DNA of 64,000 nucleotides from Flavobacterium praedii (lineage in GTDB: Bacteria; Bacteroidota; Bacteroidia; Flavobacteriales; Flavobacteriaceae): NCBI RefSeq assembly GCF_026810365.1, contig NZ_CP113948.1, positions 3,813,501 through 3,877,500 on the forward strand, read 5' to 3'. Position 1 is the first letter of the stretch. Each line of letters begins with the position of its first letter. This document shows, piece by piece, positions 17,638 to 26,702 of this stretch. The position numbers and the translations under genes are program-made. Under the pieces are notes generated by a model. That model ran no database searches. It was not told where the DNA came from and saw nothing but the letters and a program-made list of their open reading frames with translations.

Positions 17638-19095
17638 ATGAAAAAAATAAATACCACAGTATTAATATTAGCTACTTTTTTTGTTTTTGCACAACAAAAA
17701 AGTAAATCACAAAATCAATCGTATAGTACAAATGGTAAAACGGTTACAGTTTATACGACAGCCGAAAGTACTAATTTAAGATTGACTAAAACAGATGATC
17801 TAACGTTTTCAGAATTAATTCAACCTACTGAAAGGCAAATTTCGGTATTTGTAAATCCAGACAAAACGTTTCAATCATTTCTGGGAATTGGAGGTGCAAT
17901 TACGGATGCCAGTGCCGAAGTTTTTGCCAAATTATCGAGTGACAAACAGCAAGAATTCTTGAATGCATATTACAGTCAGGACAAGGGAATTGGGTATTCT
18001 TTGATGCGAACTACAATTCACAGTTCGGATTTTGCTTCCGGGAGTTATACCTATATAAAGGAAGGCGATACTGAATTGAAAACATTTTCTATAGAACATG
18101 ATAGAGCATTTAAAATACCACTGATAAAAAAAGCAACAGCGACAGCTGGCGGAAAAATGACTTTATATGCAAGTCCATGGAGCCCTCCCGCTTTTATGAA
18201 AAGTAATAAAGGCATGCTCAAAGGTGGGACACTTTTGCCAGAGTATTTCCAGTCTTGGGCAACGTATTATACCAAGTTTGTAAAAGCCTATGAAAAAGAA
18301 GGGATTCCGATTTGGGGTATTTCAATTCAAAATGAGCCAATGGCAGTTCAAACTTGGGAATCCTGTGTGTTTACCGCTGAAGCTGAACGGGATTTCTTGA
18401 AGAATTTTCTTGGTCCAACAATGAAAAAAGAAGGCTTAGGAGCTAAAAAAATAATAGTTTGGGATCACAATCGCGATTTGATGGTGCAACGTGCCAATAC
18501 TATTTTTGGAGATCCAGAAGCGGCCAAATATGCTTGGGGAATGGGTTTTCATTGGTATGAAACTTGGGCAGGAGGTACCCCAATGTTTGATAATGTAGCC
18601 AGAGTACATGAAGCATATCCTGATAAAAACTTGATATTTACCGAAGGATGTATCGAAAAATTTGATGCTAAAAACTACCAACTATGGGCTAATGGTGAGC
18701 GTTATGGAACTTCAATGATAAATGATTTTAATAACGGAACTGTGGGTTGGACTGATTGGAATATCCTTTTGGATGAAAAAGGCGGACCCAATCATGTAGG
18801 TAATTTTTGTTTTGCACCCATTCATGCGGACACTACAACGGGTGAATTAATTTATACGCCATCGTATTACTATATTGGACATTTTTCAAAATTCATTCGT
18901 CCAGAAGCCAAAAGAGTGAGTACTGCCGTGAGCAGAAGCAGTTTGTTGAGCACTTCATTTTTGAATAAAGACGGAAAAATGGTAACGGTTGTTATGAATC
19001 AAAGTGAGGCTACCGTAATTTACAATTTGTGCATAGGAACCCAAGCCACCCAAATTACTATTTTACCCAATGCCATTCAAACTTTGGTGTATTAA
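17638..19095 (+). CDS. Secreted glycoside hydrolase family 30 (beta-glucanase/glucosylceramidase-like)
   Basis: 485 residues with a Sec signal (MKKINTTVLILATFFVFAQQ). The GH30 core shows SFLGIGGAITDASAE near the start of the barrel, LYASPWSPPAFMK, the acid/base Glu233 in SIQNEPMAVQ, and the nucleophile Glu336 in LIFTEG. The C-terminal beta-sandwich (FSKFIRPEAKRV..., VMNQSEATVIYNL) is typical. Bacteroidota GH30 enzymes in PULs with GH3 partners are often endo-beta-1,6-glucanases. Here the pairing with two GH3 enzymes supports a beta-glucan target, but the subfamily cannot be fixed without an alignment. No lipobox is seen. Confidence 0.9.
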   Translation: MKKINTTVLILATFFVFAQQKSKSQNQSYSTNGKTVTVYTTAESTNLRLTKTDDLTFSELIQPTERQISVFVNPDKTFQSFLGIGGAITDASAEVFAKLSSDKQQEFLNAYYSQDKGIGYSLMRTTIHSSDFASGSYTYIKEGDTELKTFSIEHDRAFKIPLIKKATATAGGKMTLYASPWSPPAFMKSNKGMLKGGTLLPEYFQSWATYYTKFVKAYEKEGIPIWGISIQNEPMAVQTWESCVFTAEAERDFLKNFLGPTMKKEGLGAKKIIVWDHNRDLMVQRANTIFGDPEAAKYAWGMGFHWYETWAGGTPMFDNVARVHEAYPDKNLIFTEGCIEKFDAKNYQLWANGERYGTSMINDFNNGTVGWTDWNILLDEKGGPNHVGNFCFAPIHADTTTGELIYTPSYYYIGHFSKFIRPEAKRVSTAVSRSSLLSTSFLNKDGKMVTVVMNQSEATVIYNLCIGTQATQITILPNAIQTLVY

Positions 19096-19615
19096 ATTAA
19101 TAGATTAACCTGCTGTACGAAAATCAAATAAATTAAAAATTTAGCCACATAGAATCATAGATTAGTACTTAAAAGGGAAAGAATAAATAGAAATAGCACT
19201 ATTTCACACATAGAATAGCTATGTGAATAGTAAAACGGCTATTTGTTTCTTTCTTTTAAAAACTATAAATTCTATTTTTCAATGTGGTAAAAATTAATTT
19301 CACCCAACGGGTTATATCTAATATCATACTTGTATAAAACTCCCGGAGACCTAGAAAAGATGCTGCAATATCTAATTACGATGCTTTATAACCATCACTC
19401 TGGGAGCAAATGCAAAATCAAAGTTGAGGTGTTGCGACAAAAAAGCTTCTATTTATTTGCTAATACGTTACACTCAAAAATATAGTTTTTAAACAAGAAA
19501 TTAATACAATTCACGTTCAATTTGAAAGAGGAAATTTTAATCTTAATTTTTTAGAATTTAAAAAATGAGCTAAATCAAAATAGCGATTTGGCTAATTGCA
19601 TATAAAAAATTTATA
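19096..19615. other. Gene-free spacer between GH30 and the first GH3
   Basis: 520 bp without a supported gene. It holds a 150-bp imperfect inverted repeat (19141-19290) and then a stretch with short GC-rich palindromes (ACCC-AAC-GGGT near 19302, CTCC-C-GGAG near 19343) that stand out from the AT-rich background. The last 100 bp before the GH3 gene is AT-rich and probably holds its promoter, though no clean -7 box was seen. Confidence 0.6.
19141..19290. repeat. MITE-like imperfect inverted repeat
   Basis: The left end TTAGCCACATAGAAT matches the reverse complement of the right end (TTACCACAT...AGAAT). The arms continue with aligned TTTAAAAGGGAAAGAA-like blocks and AAATAG strings. At the centre lies CACATA-GAATAGC-TATGTG (19207-19225). 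Whole element about 150 bp, no coding capacity. It resembles intergenic repeats that I recall from Flavobacterium genomes. Confidence 0.65.
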
Positions 19616-21835
19616 ATGAAGAAAACAATAACATTAGCACTACTATTCCTTTCGGTTTTTGCCTTTTCGCAGCAACAAACGATAGATCAAAAAGTGGAAA
19701 CTTTGCTAAAGAAAATGACCCTCGAAGAGAAAATTGGACAACTCAACCAATACACAGGAGACAATGCCGCTACTGGTCCCATTACCATTAATTCCAATAA
19801 GAAAAGCGAAATCAAAAAAGGGCTAATTGGTTCGATGTTGAATATAATGGGTACCAAATACACGCGGCAATATCAAGATTTGGCCATGCAATCCCGATTG
19901 AAAATTCCGTTGCTTTTTGGTCTCGATGTAATTCATGGATACAAAACGACTTTCCCTATTCCGCTGGCTGAAGCGGCAAGCTGGGATTTGACGGCGATTG
20001 AACTTTCGGCCAGAATAGCGGCGACCGAAGCAGCTGCCTGTGGAATTCACTGGACATTTGCTCCCATGGTGGATATTTCCCGCGACCCGCGATGGGGCAG
20101 AGTGATGGAAGGCGCAGGAGAAGATACCTATTTGGGGTCCAAAATTGCGTATGCCAGAGTCAAAGGATTTCAAGGCAACTTGGGCGATGTGAATTCGGTT
20201 ATGGCTTGTGTCAAACATTTCGCGGCCTATGGAGCAGCGGTTGGCGGACGCGATTACAACTCGGTCGATATGAGCAACAGAATGCTTTGGGAAACCTATT
20301 TACCTCCTTTCAAAGCCGCTCTAGATGCGGGCGCAGCTACTTTTATGAATTCATTCAACGACCTTAACGGAATACCAGCGAGTGGAAATACTTATTTATT
20401 GAGAGATATTTTAAAAGGAAAATGGAATTTCCAAGGTTTTGTGGTTTCCGATTGGGGTTCGATAGGTGAAATGGTGAATCACGGGTATGTAAAAGACAAC
20501 AAAGAAGCGGCTCTTGCCTCGATAACTGCCGGAAGTGATATGGATATGGAAAGCAATGCCTACCGTTATCATTTGGAACAATTGGTAAAAGAAAATAAAG
20601 TTCCAGTAGCCTTAATTGATGATGCTGTAAAAAGAATTTTGCAAAAGAAATTTGAATTGGGATTGTTTGATGATCCCTATAAATTTTGCAATCCAGAAAG
20701 GGAGCAAAGAGAACTGAATAATCCTGAGCATACCAAGGCAGCCAGAGAAATTGCAGCCAAAAGTATTGTTCTATTGAAAAATGAAAGAGATGTTTTGCCA
20801 CTTTCCAAAGGATTTAAAACGATAGCGTTTATCGGGCCAATGGTAAAATCCAAAAGAGACAATCACGGATTTTGGGCTGTGGATTTAAAGGATGTCGATT
20901 CGACTTACATTGTTTCGCAATGGGAAGGCTTGGAGAACAAAGTGGGCAAAAGAACCAAAATTTTGTATGCCAAAGGTTGTGGAGTCGAGGACAAAAGCAA
21001 AGACGGTTTTGCAGATGCTTTGTTGGTTGCTAGCCAAGCCGAGGTGATCATTTTGAGTATTGGAGAAAACTTCAACAAAAGCGGTGAAGCCAAGAGTAAA
21101 AGCAACCTGCAGTTACCCGGAGTTCAGGAAGATTTGATCAAAGAACTTCAAAAAACGGGTAAGCCAATAGTGATTTTGATTAATGCGGGAAGACCTCTTG
21201 TTTTTGATTGGATTGCCGATAATATGCCAACCATTGTGTACACTTGGTGGCTGGGCTCTGAAGCAGGCAATGCCATTGCCGATGTGCTTTTTGGGGATTA
21301 TAATCCTTCAGGAAAATTACCAATGTCATTCCCAAGAACCGAAGGACAGATTCCTATTTATTACAACCATTTCAATACAGGAAGGCCTTCTATTAATGAA
21401 GATAAAGTGTATAAATCCGCCTATATTGATTTGCCCAATTCCCCGAAATTTCCGTTTGGATACGGATTGAGTTATACGACTTTTGAATATTCGGATTTGA
21501 AATTGTCTAAAAAAACAATGAAGAACAGTGAATCCATTACGGTTTCGATGAACATAAAAAATGCGGGAAGCATGAAAGGGGAAGAAGTGGTTCAGCTGTA
21601 TTTGAGAGATAAAGTGGGTTCGGTGGTACGCCCGATAATCGAGCTGAAAGATTTTCAAAAGATAAGTTTGAATCGCGGAGAGACCAAAACCATTCAGTTT
21701 ACGATTGACAATCAAAAGCTGTCGTTTTATAACAATGCATTGGAATTTGTTTCGGAACCAGGTGATTTTGATCTGATGATTGGGTCGTCTTCAGTAGATA
21801 TTCGTTTGAGAGATAGTTTTGAATTAGTAAAATGA
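19616..21835 (+). CDS. bglX: Periplasmic beta-glucosidase, glycoside hydrolase family 3 (BglX-like)
   Basis: 739 residues with a signal peptide (MKKTITLALLFLSVFAFSQ). The GH3 N-terminal barrel has IPLLFGLDVIHGYKTTFPIPLAEAASWD broken across motifs, FAPMVDISRDPRWGR, and KHFAAYGA. The nucleophile is Asp279 in GFVVSDWGS. The C-terminal alpha/beta sandwich (SIVLLKNERDVLPL, WWLGSEAGNAIADVLFGDYNPSGKLP) and fibronectin III-like domain (YGLSYTTFEYS, EEVVQLYLRD) are complete. It should release glucose from beta-linked oligosaccharides in the periplasm. The gene is visibly richer in G and C than its neighbours and carries several long antisense frames, which hints at a different origin. It is separated from GH30 by a repeat-bearing spacer. 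Confidence 0.93.
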   Translation: MKKTITLALLFLSVFAFSQQQTIDQKVETLLKKMTLEEKIGQLNQYTGDNAATGPITINSNKKSEIKKGLIGSMLNIMGTKYTRQYQDLAMQSRLKIPLLFGLDVIHGYKTTFPIPLAEAASWDLTAIELSARIAATEAAACGIHWTFAPMVDISRDPRWGRVMEGAGEDTYLGSKIAYARVKGFQGNLGDVNSVMACVKHFAAYGAAVGGRDYNSVDMSNRMLWETYLPPFKAALDAGAATFMNSFNDLNGIPASGNTYLLRDILKGKWNFQGFVVSDWGSIGEMVNHGYVKDNKEAALASITAGSDMDMESNAYRYHLEQLVKENKVPVALIDDAVKRILQKKFELGLFDDPYKFCNPEREQRELNNPEHTKAAREIAAKSIVLLKNERDVLPLSKGFKTIAFIGPMVKSKRDNHGFWAVDLKDVDSTYIVSQWEGLENKVGKRTKILYAKGCGVEDKSKDGFADALLVASQAEVIILSIGENFNKSGEAKSKSNLQLPGVQEDLIKELQKTGKPIVILINAGRPLVFDWIADNMPTIVYTWWLGSEAGNAIADVLFGDYNPSGKLPMSFPRTEGQIPIYYNHFNTGRPSINEDKVYKSAYIDLPNSPKFPFGYGLSYTTFEYSDLKLSKKTMKNSESITVSMNIKNAGSMKGEEVVQLYLRDKVGSVVRPIIELKDFQKISLNRGETKTIQFTIDNQKLSFYNNALEFVSEPGDFDLMIGSSSVDIRLRDSFELVK

Positions 21836-21921
21836 TAATTAACGTATAGTTTTCAGGTGTTTGGATCAAACCTATATTAAACTTAAGTTTTGTTAAAAAT
21901 AAAAATGAATTAAAATTTAAT

Positions 21922-24090
21922 ATGATGAATATGAAAAAATCCATACTAATTATGGCTTTGATAATTTGCACCACTGCATTTTCTCAAACAGATGTTGCAA
22001 CAGAAAAAAGAATACAAGGTTTGATAAAAAAGATGACTTTGAAAGAAAAAGTCAGTTTGTTACACGGGAATTCCAAATTTTATGTTTCTGAAATAAAAAG
22101 ATTAGGCATTCCGGAATGGGCTTTGTCTGATGGACCACATGGGGTAAGGGCTGAAATGAATAGAGACAATTGGAATTATGCGGGTCGAACTGATGATGCT
22201 GTGACTTGTTTCCCTCCGGGTACAGCAATGGCGGCAACATGGAATTTAGATTTGGCTACCAAAAGAGGGTATGTATTAGGGGAAGAAGCTCGTTTTCGAA
22301 AAAAAGACGTATTGCTTGGACCTGGAATAAATATCATTCGTAGTCCGCTATGTGGTAGAAACTTCGAGTATTTAAGTGAAGATCCTTATTTAATATCACA
22401 ATTTGCCGTGAGTTATATAAAAGCTTTGCAAAGTAAAGATGTGGCAGCAAGTGTAAAACATTATGCTGCAAACAATCAAGAAGACAATCGGTTTTCAATT
22501 GACGTAACAATGAGCGACAGAGCCTTGCATGAAATTTACTTGCCAGGGTTTAAAGCTGCAGTTATGGATGGTCATGTATTGACGGTTATGGCTGCTTATA
22601 ATAAATTTCGAGGAGAATTTTGTACAGAGAATATACTACTCGGAAGAACTATTTTACGGGACTCCTATAAATTTGATGGTGTCTTAATGTCTGATTGGAA
22701 TGCCGTTCATAGTACAGAAAATGCAGCTTTGGCAGGTCTTGATCTTGAAATGGGGACTGAAAAAACAAATTATAATGATTGGTTTTTTGCCGACCCCTTA
22801 ATTAAATCTGTTGAGCAAGGCCGATTAAAAGAAAGTTTAGTGAATGAAAAAGTAGCCAATATTCTTAGGGTAATGATCAAAACAAAAGTATTAGATCCTG
22901 AAACTAGAGAAAAAGGGAATATAAACACAAAAGAGCACCAACAAGTAGCTTATCAATCTGCAGTAGAGTCTATAGTGCTTTTGAAAAACGAAAACAATGT
23001 ATTGCCTTTGCAGATGAATGCTGTAAAATCGGTTGCTATAATTGGTGATAACGCGACAAGAAAACATTGTAGTGGCGGATTGAGTTCTGAAATAAAGCCT
23101 TTGTATGAAATCACGCCGCTTGAAGCAATTACAACAAAGTTTGGCAAACAATTGCAAATTAATTATGCACAAGGATATAATAAACAATCCTCTCCTGGTG
23201 AAGGAAGCAACAAAGGACAATTAAACACCGATTTTGTAGATTGGAAATTGATTGATGAAGCGGTAGAACAAGCCAAAAAATCGGATGTGGCTATTATTTT
23301 TGCAGGATTGAATCACGATTTTGATTCGGAATCATTTGATAGAGTTCACATGCGTTTACCTTATGGGCAAGAAACTTTGATTCATGAAGTGGCAAAAGTT
23401 AATCCTAAAACTATTGTTGTAATTATTGCAGGTTCTCCATTAGAATTGTCAGGAATTCAAAGTAGAGTTCCATCAATAGTTTGGGCATGGTATGGTGGAA
23501 TGGAAGCCGGAAATGCTGTTGTGGATGTCTTAAGCGGAAAAGAATTTCCATCTGGGAAATTACCAATTACTTTGCCTATTTCTATCAATCAAATGCCAGA
23601 TCATGCATTGGGTAATTATCCTGGTAGAAATTTAAAAGTAAATTATGAAGAAGATATTTTTGTAGGTTACAGATGGTTTGATACCAAAGGAATTGAATCG
23701 CTATACCCATTTGGATTTGGATTGTCTTATACCAATTTCAATATAGCAAATATTACTGCTGATAAAAAAGAGTTTAATCAAAATGAGGTTATAACTGTAA
23801 AATGCGCCATCAAAAATAGTGGAAAATCAGATGGAGCTGAGGTGGTTCAATTGTACGCAAGTCAAACACTAAGTTCAGTTTTAAGACCTAAAAAAGAGTT
23901 GAAAGCTTTTCAAAAAGTATTCTTAAAAGCAGGTGAGGAAAAAACGGTAGAACTCAAAGTAAATGTAAAGGATTTAGCTTTTTACGACGAAAAAACTTCA
24001 AGTTGGAAAGTTGAGTCAGGTGAATTTGTACTTCATTTAGGAACTTCGGTAAAAGATATCGTGGGTTCTGTAAGTGTTCGTGTTAATTGA
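21922..24090 (+). CDS. Secreted glycoside hydrolase family 3 beta-glucosidase (second copy, different subgroup)
   Basis: 722 residues with a signal peptide; the start could also be Met4 at 21931 (MKKSILIMALIICTTAFSQ). Barrel motifs are LSDGPHGVR, GPGINIIRSPLCGRNFEYLSEDP and KHYAANNQE; the nucleophile is Asp258 in GVLMSDWNAV. The C-terminal sandwich (SIVLLKNENNVLPL) and fibronectin III-like domain (YPFGFGLSYTNF, AEVVQLYAS) follow, without a PA14 insert. The motifs resemble the thermostable beta-glucosidase B type rather than BglX, so the two GH3 proteins probably split linkage or chain-length preferences. It lies 86 bp after bglX with no terminator between, so co-transcription is likely. A strong hairpin ends the locus. 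Confidence 0.92.
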   Translation: MMNMKKSILIMALIICTTAFSQTDVATEKRIQGLIKKMTLKEKVSLLHGNSKFYVSEIKRLGIPEWALSDGPHGVRAEMNRDNWNYAGRTDDAVTCFPPGTAMAATWNLDLATKRGYVLGEEARFRKKDVLLGPGINIIRSPLCGRNFEYLSEDPYLISQFAVSYIKALQSKDVAASVKHYAANNQEDNRFSIDVTMSDRALHEIYLPGFKAAVMDGHVLTVMAAYNKFRGEFCTENILLGRTILRDSYKFDGVLMSDWNAVHSTENAALAGLDLEMGTEKTNYNDWFFADPLIKSVEQGRLKESLVNEKVANILRVMIKTKVLDPETREKGNINTKEHQQVAYQSAVESIVLLKNENNVLPLQMNAVKSVAIIGDNATRKHCSGGLSSEIKPLYEITPLEAITTKFGKQLQINYAQGYNKQSSPGEGSNKGQLNTDFVDWKLIDEAVEQAKKSDVAIIFAGLNHDFDSESFDRVHMRLPYGQETLIHEVAKVNPKTIVVIIAGSPLELSGIQSRVPSIVWAWYGGMEAGNAVVDVLSGKEFPSGKLPITLPISINQMPDHALGNYPGRNLKVNYEEDIFVGYRWFDTKGIESLYPFGFGLSYTNFNIANITADKKEFNQNEVITVKCAIKNSGKSDGAEVVQLYASQTLSSVLRPKKELKAFQKVFLKAGEEKTVELKVNVKDLAFYDEKTSSWKVESGEFVLHLGTSVKDIVGSVSVRVN

Positions 24091-24104
24091 TATTGTGTTT
24101 TGCA

Positions 24105-24139
24105 GCAAAAAAAAAACTCCTTAATTTCTTAAGGAGTTT
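24105..24139. terminator. Bidirectional terminator between GH3 and tRNA-Val
   Basis: AAACTCCTTA (24114-24123) pairs with TAAGGAGTTT (24130-24139), preceded by a run of nine or more A. It can end the GH3 transcript on + and the tRNA transcript on -. Confidence 0.85.
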
Positions 24140-24141
24140 CT

Positions 24142-24219
24142 TGGTGGGCGATGAGGGGTTCGAACCCCCGACCCCCTCGGTGTAAACGAGGTGCTCTGAA
24201 CCAGCTGAGCTAATCGCCC
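24142..24219 (-). tRNA. tRNA-Val (anticodon UAC)
   Basis: Read on the - strand it begins GGGCGATTAGCTCAG at 24219 and ends ATCGCCC with discriminator A at 24145, followed by an encoded CCA (24144-24142). The acceptor stem GGGCGAT/ATCGCCC is perfect. The D arm has AGCTCAGCTGG. The anticodon stem CCTCG/CGAGG encloses TTTACAC, giving anticodon TAC (Val, codons GUA/GUG). The T arm has GGTTCGAACCC. It is a single tRNA gene between the end of the PUL and a glycosyltransferase. The boundary of a PUL beside a tRNA gene is worth noting, but no attachment-site duplication was seen. Confidence 0.97.
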
Positions 24220-24541
24220 TATTTTACTAGGCTGCTATCGTTTTGTGATTGCGAGTGCAAATATAGGCTAGTTTTTCGTTTATGCAAAACATTTTTAAAT
24301 AAATTTTGCTTTTTATTTTTTTAAAATATTCAGTTGGCTAATATTTAGTGATTTAAAAATTAAAAAATTTGCAATAAAAATAGTTTTATACTCCGCTCCA
24401 AACAAAAAACATCATTTTTTTAAGAATAACTAGGATAAAAATAAAGATAAAGATAAAGAAGTTCTGATTTATACATATTGGGATCCAAAAAAAACAAAAT
24501 GTCTATAGGGAACATTAAAAACTGTGACTGAGAACTTCGAC
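24220..24541. other. Spacer between tRNA-Val and the glycosyltransferase
   Basis: 322 bp of AT-rich DNA. It should contain the tRNA promoter near its left end on the - strand. Three tandem ATAAAG units lie at 24441-24458. No gene was recognised. Confidence 0.5.
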
Positions 24542-25792
24542 TTACTCTTTTTTGCTATTTTTAGCTTCGATCCAACGGGACATGTATTTTGTACTGTTTA
24601 AAGTGTGATGCTGTAATAAAGTCCCCAAGAAATTATCCAAACGATGTTTGGTTAAGTTGGAACTCAAGAATTGAATTTTGGAAATAAAATCTTTTTCAAA
24701 CAAATCCCTTGAATACCGCTGATTGATAATGGATATTCCGTTTTCTTGAGCTTTGTGCCATAATTTTTCATCTTGGTACAATTGTATTGAAGCTTTAATA
24801 AATTCGGGAATATCATTGGTTACAAAACCGCTCCAAGGCAAATGTCCGTGCATTGATTCAGCTCCAATAAGGGTTGTTATACTTGGAGTGCCGCATTGCA
24901 TGGCTTCGATTAATTTTCCTTTGATACCAGCGCCAAAACGCAACGGGGCCAAAACTATTCTTGCATTTTGAACTACTTCATTAGCGTCAGTCGCCCGGCC
25001 TTTGATGTAAAAACCTTCCTTTGGCTGATGCAATTGCATTACTTTTTGCGAAGGATAGGCACCATAAATATGAAGTTCAACTCCGGGTAGTTGTTTTCTC
25101 AGTTGCGGCCAAATGGTTTCTTTTAAATATTGAACAGCGTTCCAGTTGGGTTCGTGGAGGAAGTTGCCTATGAAAATAAAGTTATTTCTTTGGTTGAAAG
25201 AAGGAAGTTCATGAAAAGTGGTTTCTGAAATTGGTTCTAATAAAAAAGGCAAATAATACAATAGTTTTTCGTCAATTTTAAAAGTCGTTTTCAATAAATC
25301 CATTTCAAATTCGGATATCATTAAAGACAAATCACTTCTTAAAATACTAGCTATTTCTCTTTTGGCAACATCTTCTTTTAGTAAATCTTCAACTTCGAAT
25401 ATGCGTTTTTCCTTAAAGGCTTTTTGCCTAGCTAATCTTAGAGAATGCATATCTTCAGTATCTAATATTCGTAAGGCATCAGGGCAATTTTCGGCAACGC
25501 GCCATCCAAATTGCTCTTCCATCATGAATCGGTCAAAGAGTACAATTTTCGGATTTAGTTCTTTGACAAAAATATCAAAACTAGAACAATTCAAAACAAT
25601 AGATTTTTTGGTTATATTTAATGTAGCTAAATCAACCATGTAATCACTATCCAAAGCAGGACTTGCAAATACGATTTCAAAACCTTGTTGTTGAAACAAA
25701 GTTATTAATTGAAGCATCCGTCCACCCGCTGCCGAAGAATCAGGTTCGGGCCATACAGTACCAATTATTAAAAGCTTTTGGATTTGAGACAT
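24542..25792 (-). CDS. Glycosyltransferase, GT-B fold (GT4/group 1-like)
   Basis: The frame opens at 25828, but Met at 25792 (MSQIQKLLIIGTVWPEPDSS) is preferred. It places the first Rossmann strand at the N terminus, and a -7-like box (TTATTTTG on the - strand, 25823-25816) lies inside the longer version. This gives 416 residues. GT-B features are the glycine-rich start (PDSSAAGGRMLQL), NFIFIGNFLHEPNWNAV at the second domain, and the nucleotide-sugar region VLAPLRFGAGIKGKLIEAMQCGTPSITT. It should transfer a sugar from a nucleotide donor in the cytoplasm; the acceptor is unknown. It stands alone, divergent from the miaE-like gene. Confidence 0.85.
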   Translation of the reverse strand: MSQIQKLLIIGTVWPEPDSSAAGGRMLQLITLFQQQGFEIVFASPALDSDYMVDLATLNITKKSIVLNCSSFDIFVKELNPKIVLFDRFMMEEQFGWRVAENCPDALRILDTEDMHSLRLARQKAFKEKRIFEVEDLLKEDVAKREIASILRSDLSLMISEFEMDLLKTTFKIDEKLLYYLPFLLEPISETTFHELPSFNQRNNFIFIGNFLHEPNWNAVQYLKETIWPQLRKQLPGVELHIYGAYPSQKVMQLHQPKEGFYIKGRATDANEVVQNARIVLAPLRFGAGIKGKLIEAMQCGTPSITTLIGAESMHGHLPWSGFVTNDIPEFIKASIQLYQDEKLWHKAQENGISIINQRYSRDLFEKDFISKIQFLSSNLTKHRLDNFLGTLLQHHTLNSTKYMSRWIEAKNSKKE

Positions 25793-25877
25793 ATTACTTA
25801 TCAAATTTTTAGATGCAAAATAATGCAATTTAGATGGTTAAAGCATTATTTTAAATAGAAATTTGCTAATAAAACAC

Positions 25878-25885
25878 TAATTTTG
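25878..25885 (+). promoter_or_regulatory. Predicted -7 box of the miaE-like gene
   Basis: TAATTTTG exactly matches TAnnTTTG. It covers the TTG at 25883 that would otherwise open the reading frame, so translation should start at ATG 25907, about 20 nt after the predicted transcript start. A clear -33 TTG at the usual spacing is not present. Confidence 0.5.
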
Positions 25886-25906
25886 CAGAAAGAAAAATCA
25901 CCTGTT

Positions 25907-26488
25907 ATGCTTGGATTAAAATTAGTTACAGACCCACGATGGGTAAATATTGTAGAAAGTAATATCGAAGAAATATTGACGGATCACGCATGGTGCGAAC
26001 AAAAAGCGGCTTCCAATGCTATAAGTTTGATTACGTATAATTCAGAGTTGGAAGAGTTGGTAACAGAACTATTGGTTATTGCAAAAGAAGAATTGGACCA
26101 TTTACAATTGGTACATGATTTGATAAAAAGGAGAGGTTTGACTTTGGGAAGGGAACGCAAGGATCATTATGTAAATGAGCTTTTTAAATTCATGAAAAAA
26201 GACGGTAGCCGTAAAGACGCTTTAGTAGATCGATTATTATTTTCGGCAATGATCGAAGCCCGTAGTTGTGAACGATTCAAGTTACTTTCTGAAAATATAA
26301 AAGACCCGGAACTGGCTAAATTCTACCGTGATTTAATGATTTCTGAAGCAGGACATTATACTACTTTTCTTGGCTTTGCCAGAAAATATGTAGACAATTT
26401 TGATGTCGATAAACGTTGGCAAGAATGGATTGAGTATGAAACCTCGATTATTATCAATTATGGTAAAAAAGAAACTGTTCACGGTTAA
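25907..26488 (+). CDS. miaE: tRNA 2-methylthio-N6-isopentenyladenosine hydroxylase-like protein (MiaE)
   Basis: 194 residues from ATG 25907 (MLGLKLVTDPRWVNIVES); the longer TTG-start version overlaps a promoter box and is rejected. The ferritin-like diiron fold of MiaE is visible: DHAWCEQKAASNA supplies the first Glu, KEELDHLQLV the first ExxH, EARSCERF another Glu, and SEAGHYTTF the second ExxH. The enzyme hydroxylates the isopentenyl group of the modified adenosine at tRNA position 37 with O2. Length and motifs fit the family well. It is divergent from the glycosyltransferase and followed by a 33-bp perfect palindrome. Confidence 0.88.
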   Translation: MLGLKLVTDPRWVNIVESNIEEILTDHAWCEQKAASNAISLITYNSELEELVTELLVIAKEELDHLQLVHDLIKRRGLTLGRERKDHYVNELFKFMKKDGSRKDALVDRLLFSAMIEARSCERFKLLSENIKDPELAKFYRDLMISEAGHYTTFLGFARKYVDNFDVDKRWQEWIEYETSIIINYGKKETVHG

Positions 26489-26554
26489 TGTTTTTGCTTT
26501 GCTGAAAATTTAATGGTAAGTCAAAAATTATAAACTCATAGAATTTTGTTTAGC

Positions 26555-26587
26555 ACCTTTGTCAAAGTTTAAAACTTTGACAAAGGT
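26555..26587. repeat. Perfect palindrome with TTTGTCAAAG core (copy 1)
   Basis: A perfect 16-bp inverted repeat (ACCTTTGTCAAAGTTT / AAACTTTGACAAAGGT) with a one-base loop, 66 bp after the miaE stop. The same core occurs at 54128-54160. No strong T run follows, so a simple terminator role is uncertain. Confidence 0.8.
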
Positions 26588-26702
26588 TATAGGTCTAAAA
26601 TAACTTTATATGTAGTTCCTTTTTTAGATTATAATTAAAATTTTAATAGTGTTCTATTTTTTAAAATTCAAGGCATAATTTCTCAACTAATTCATATCCA
26701 AT

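Noticed and set aside
19823..21715. Several antisense frames of 90 to 145 codons in bglX
   Set aside because: They have no family features and follow the codon structure of bglX; they are shadows of a GC-richer gene.
24441..24458. ATAAAG tandem repeat as a regulatory site
   Set aside because: Three units of a low-complexity hexamer in AT-rich DNA are expected by chance.
24142..24541. Integrated element at tRNA-Val
   Set aside because: No integrase, no repeat of the tRNA 3' end nearby, and the neighbouring genes look chromosomal.
25883..25906. TTG start for the miaE-like gene
   Set aside because: The TTG lies inside the predicted -7 box TAATTTTG, so it would not be in the mRNA.
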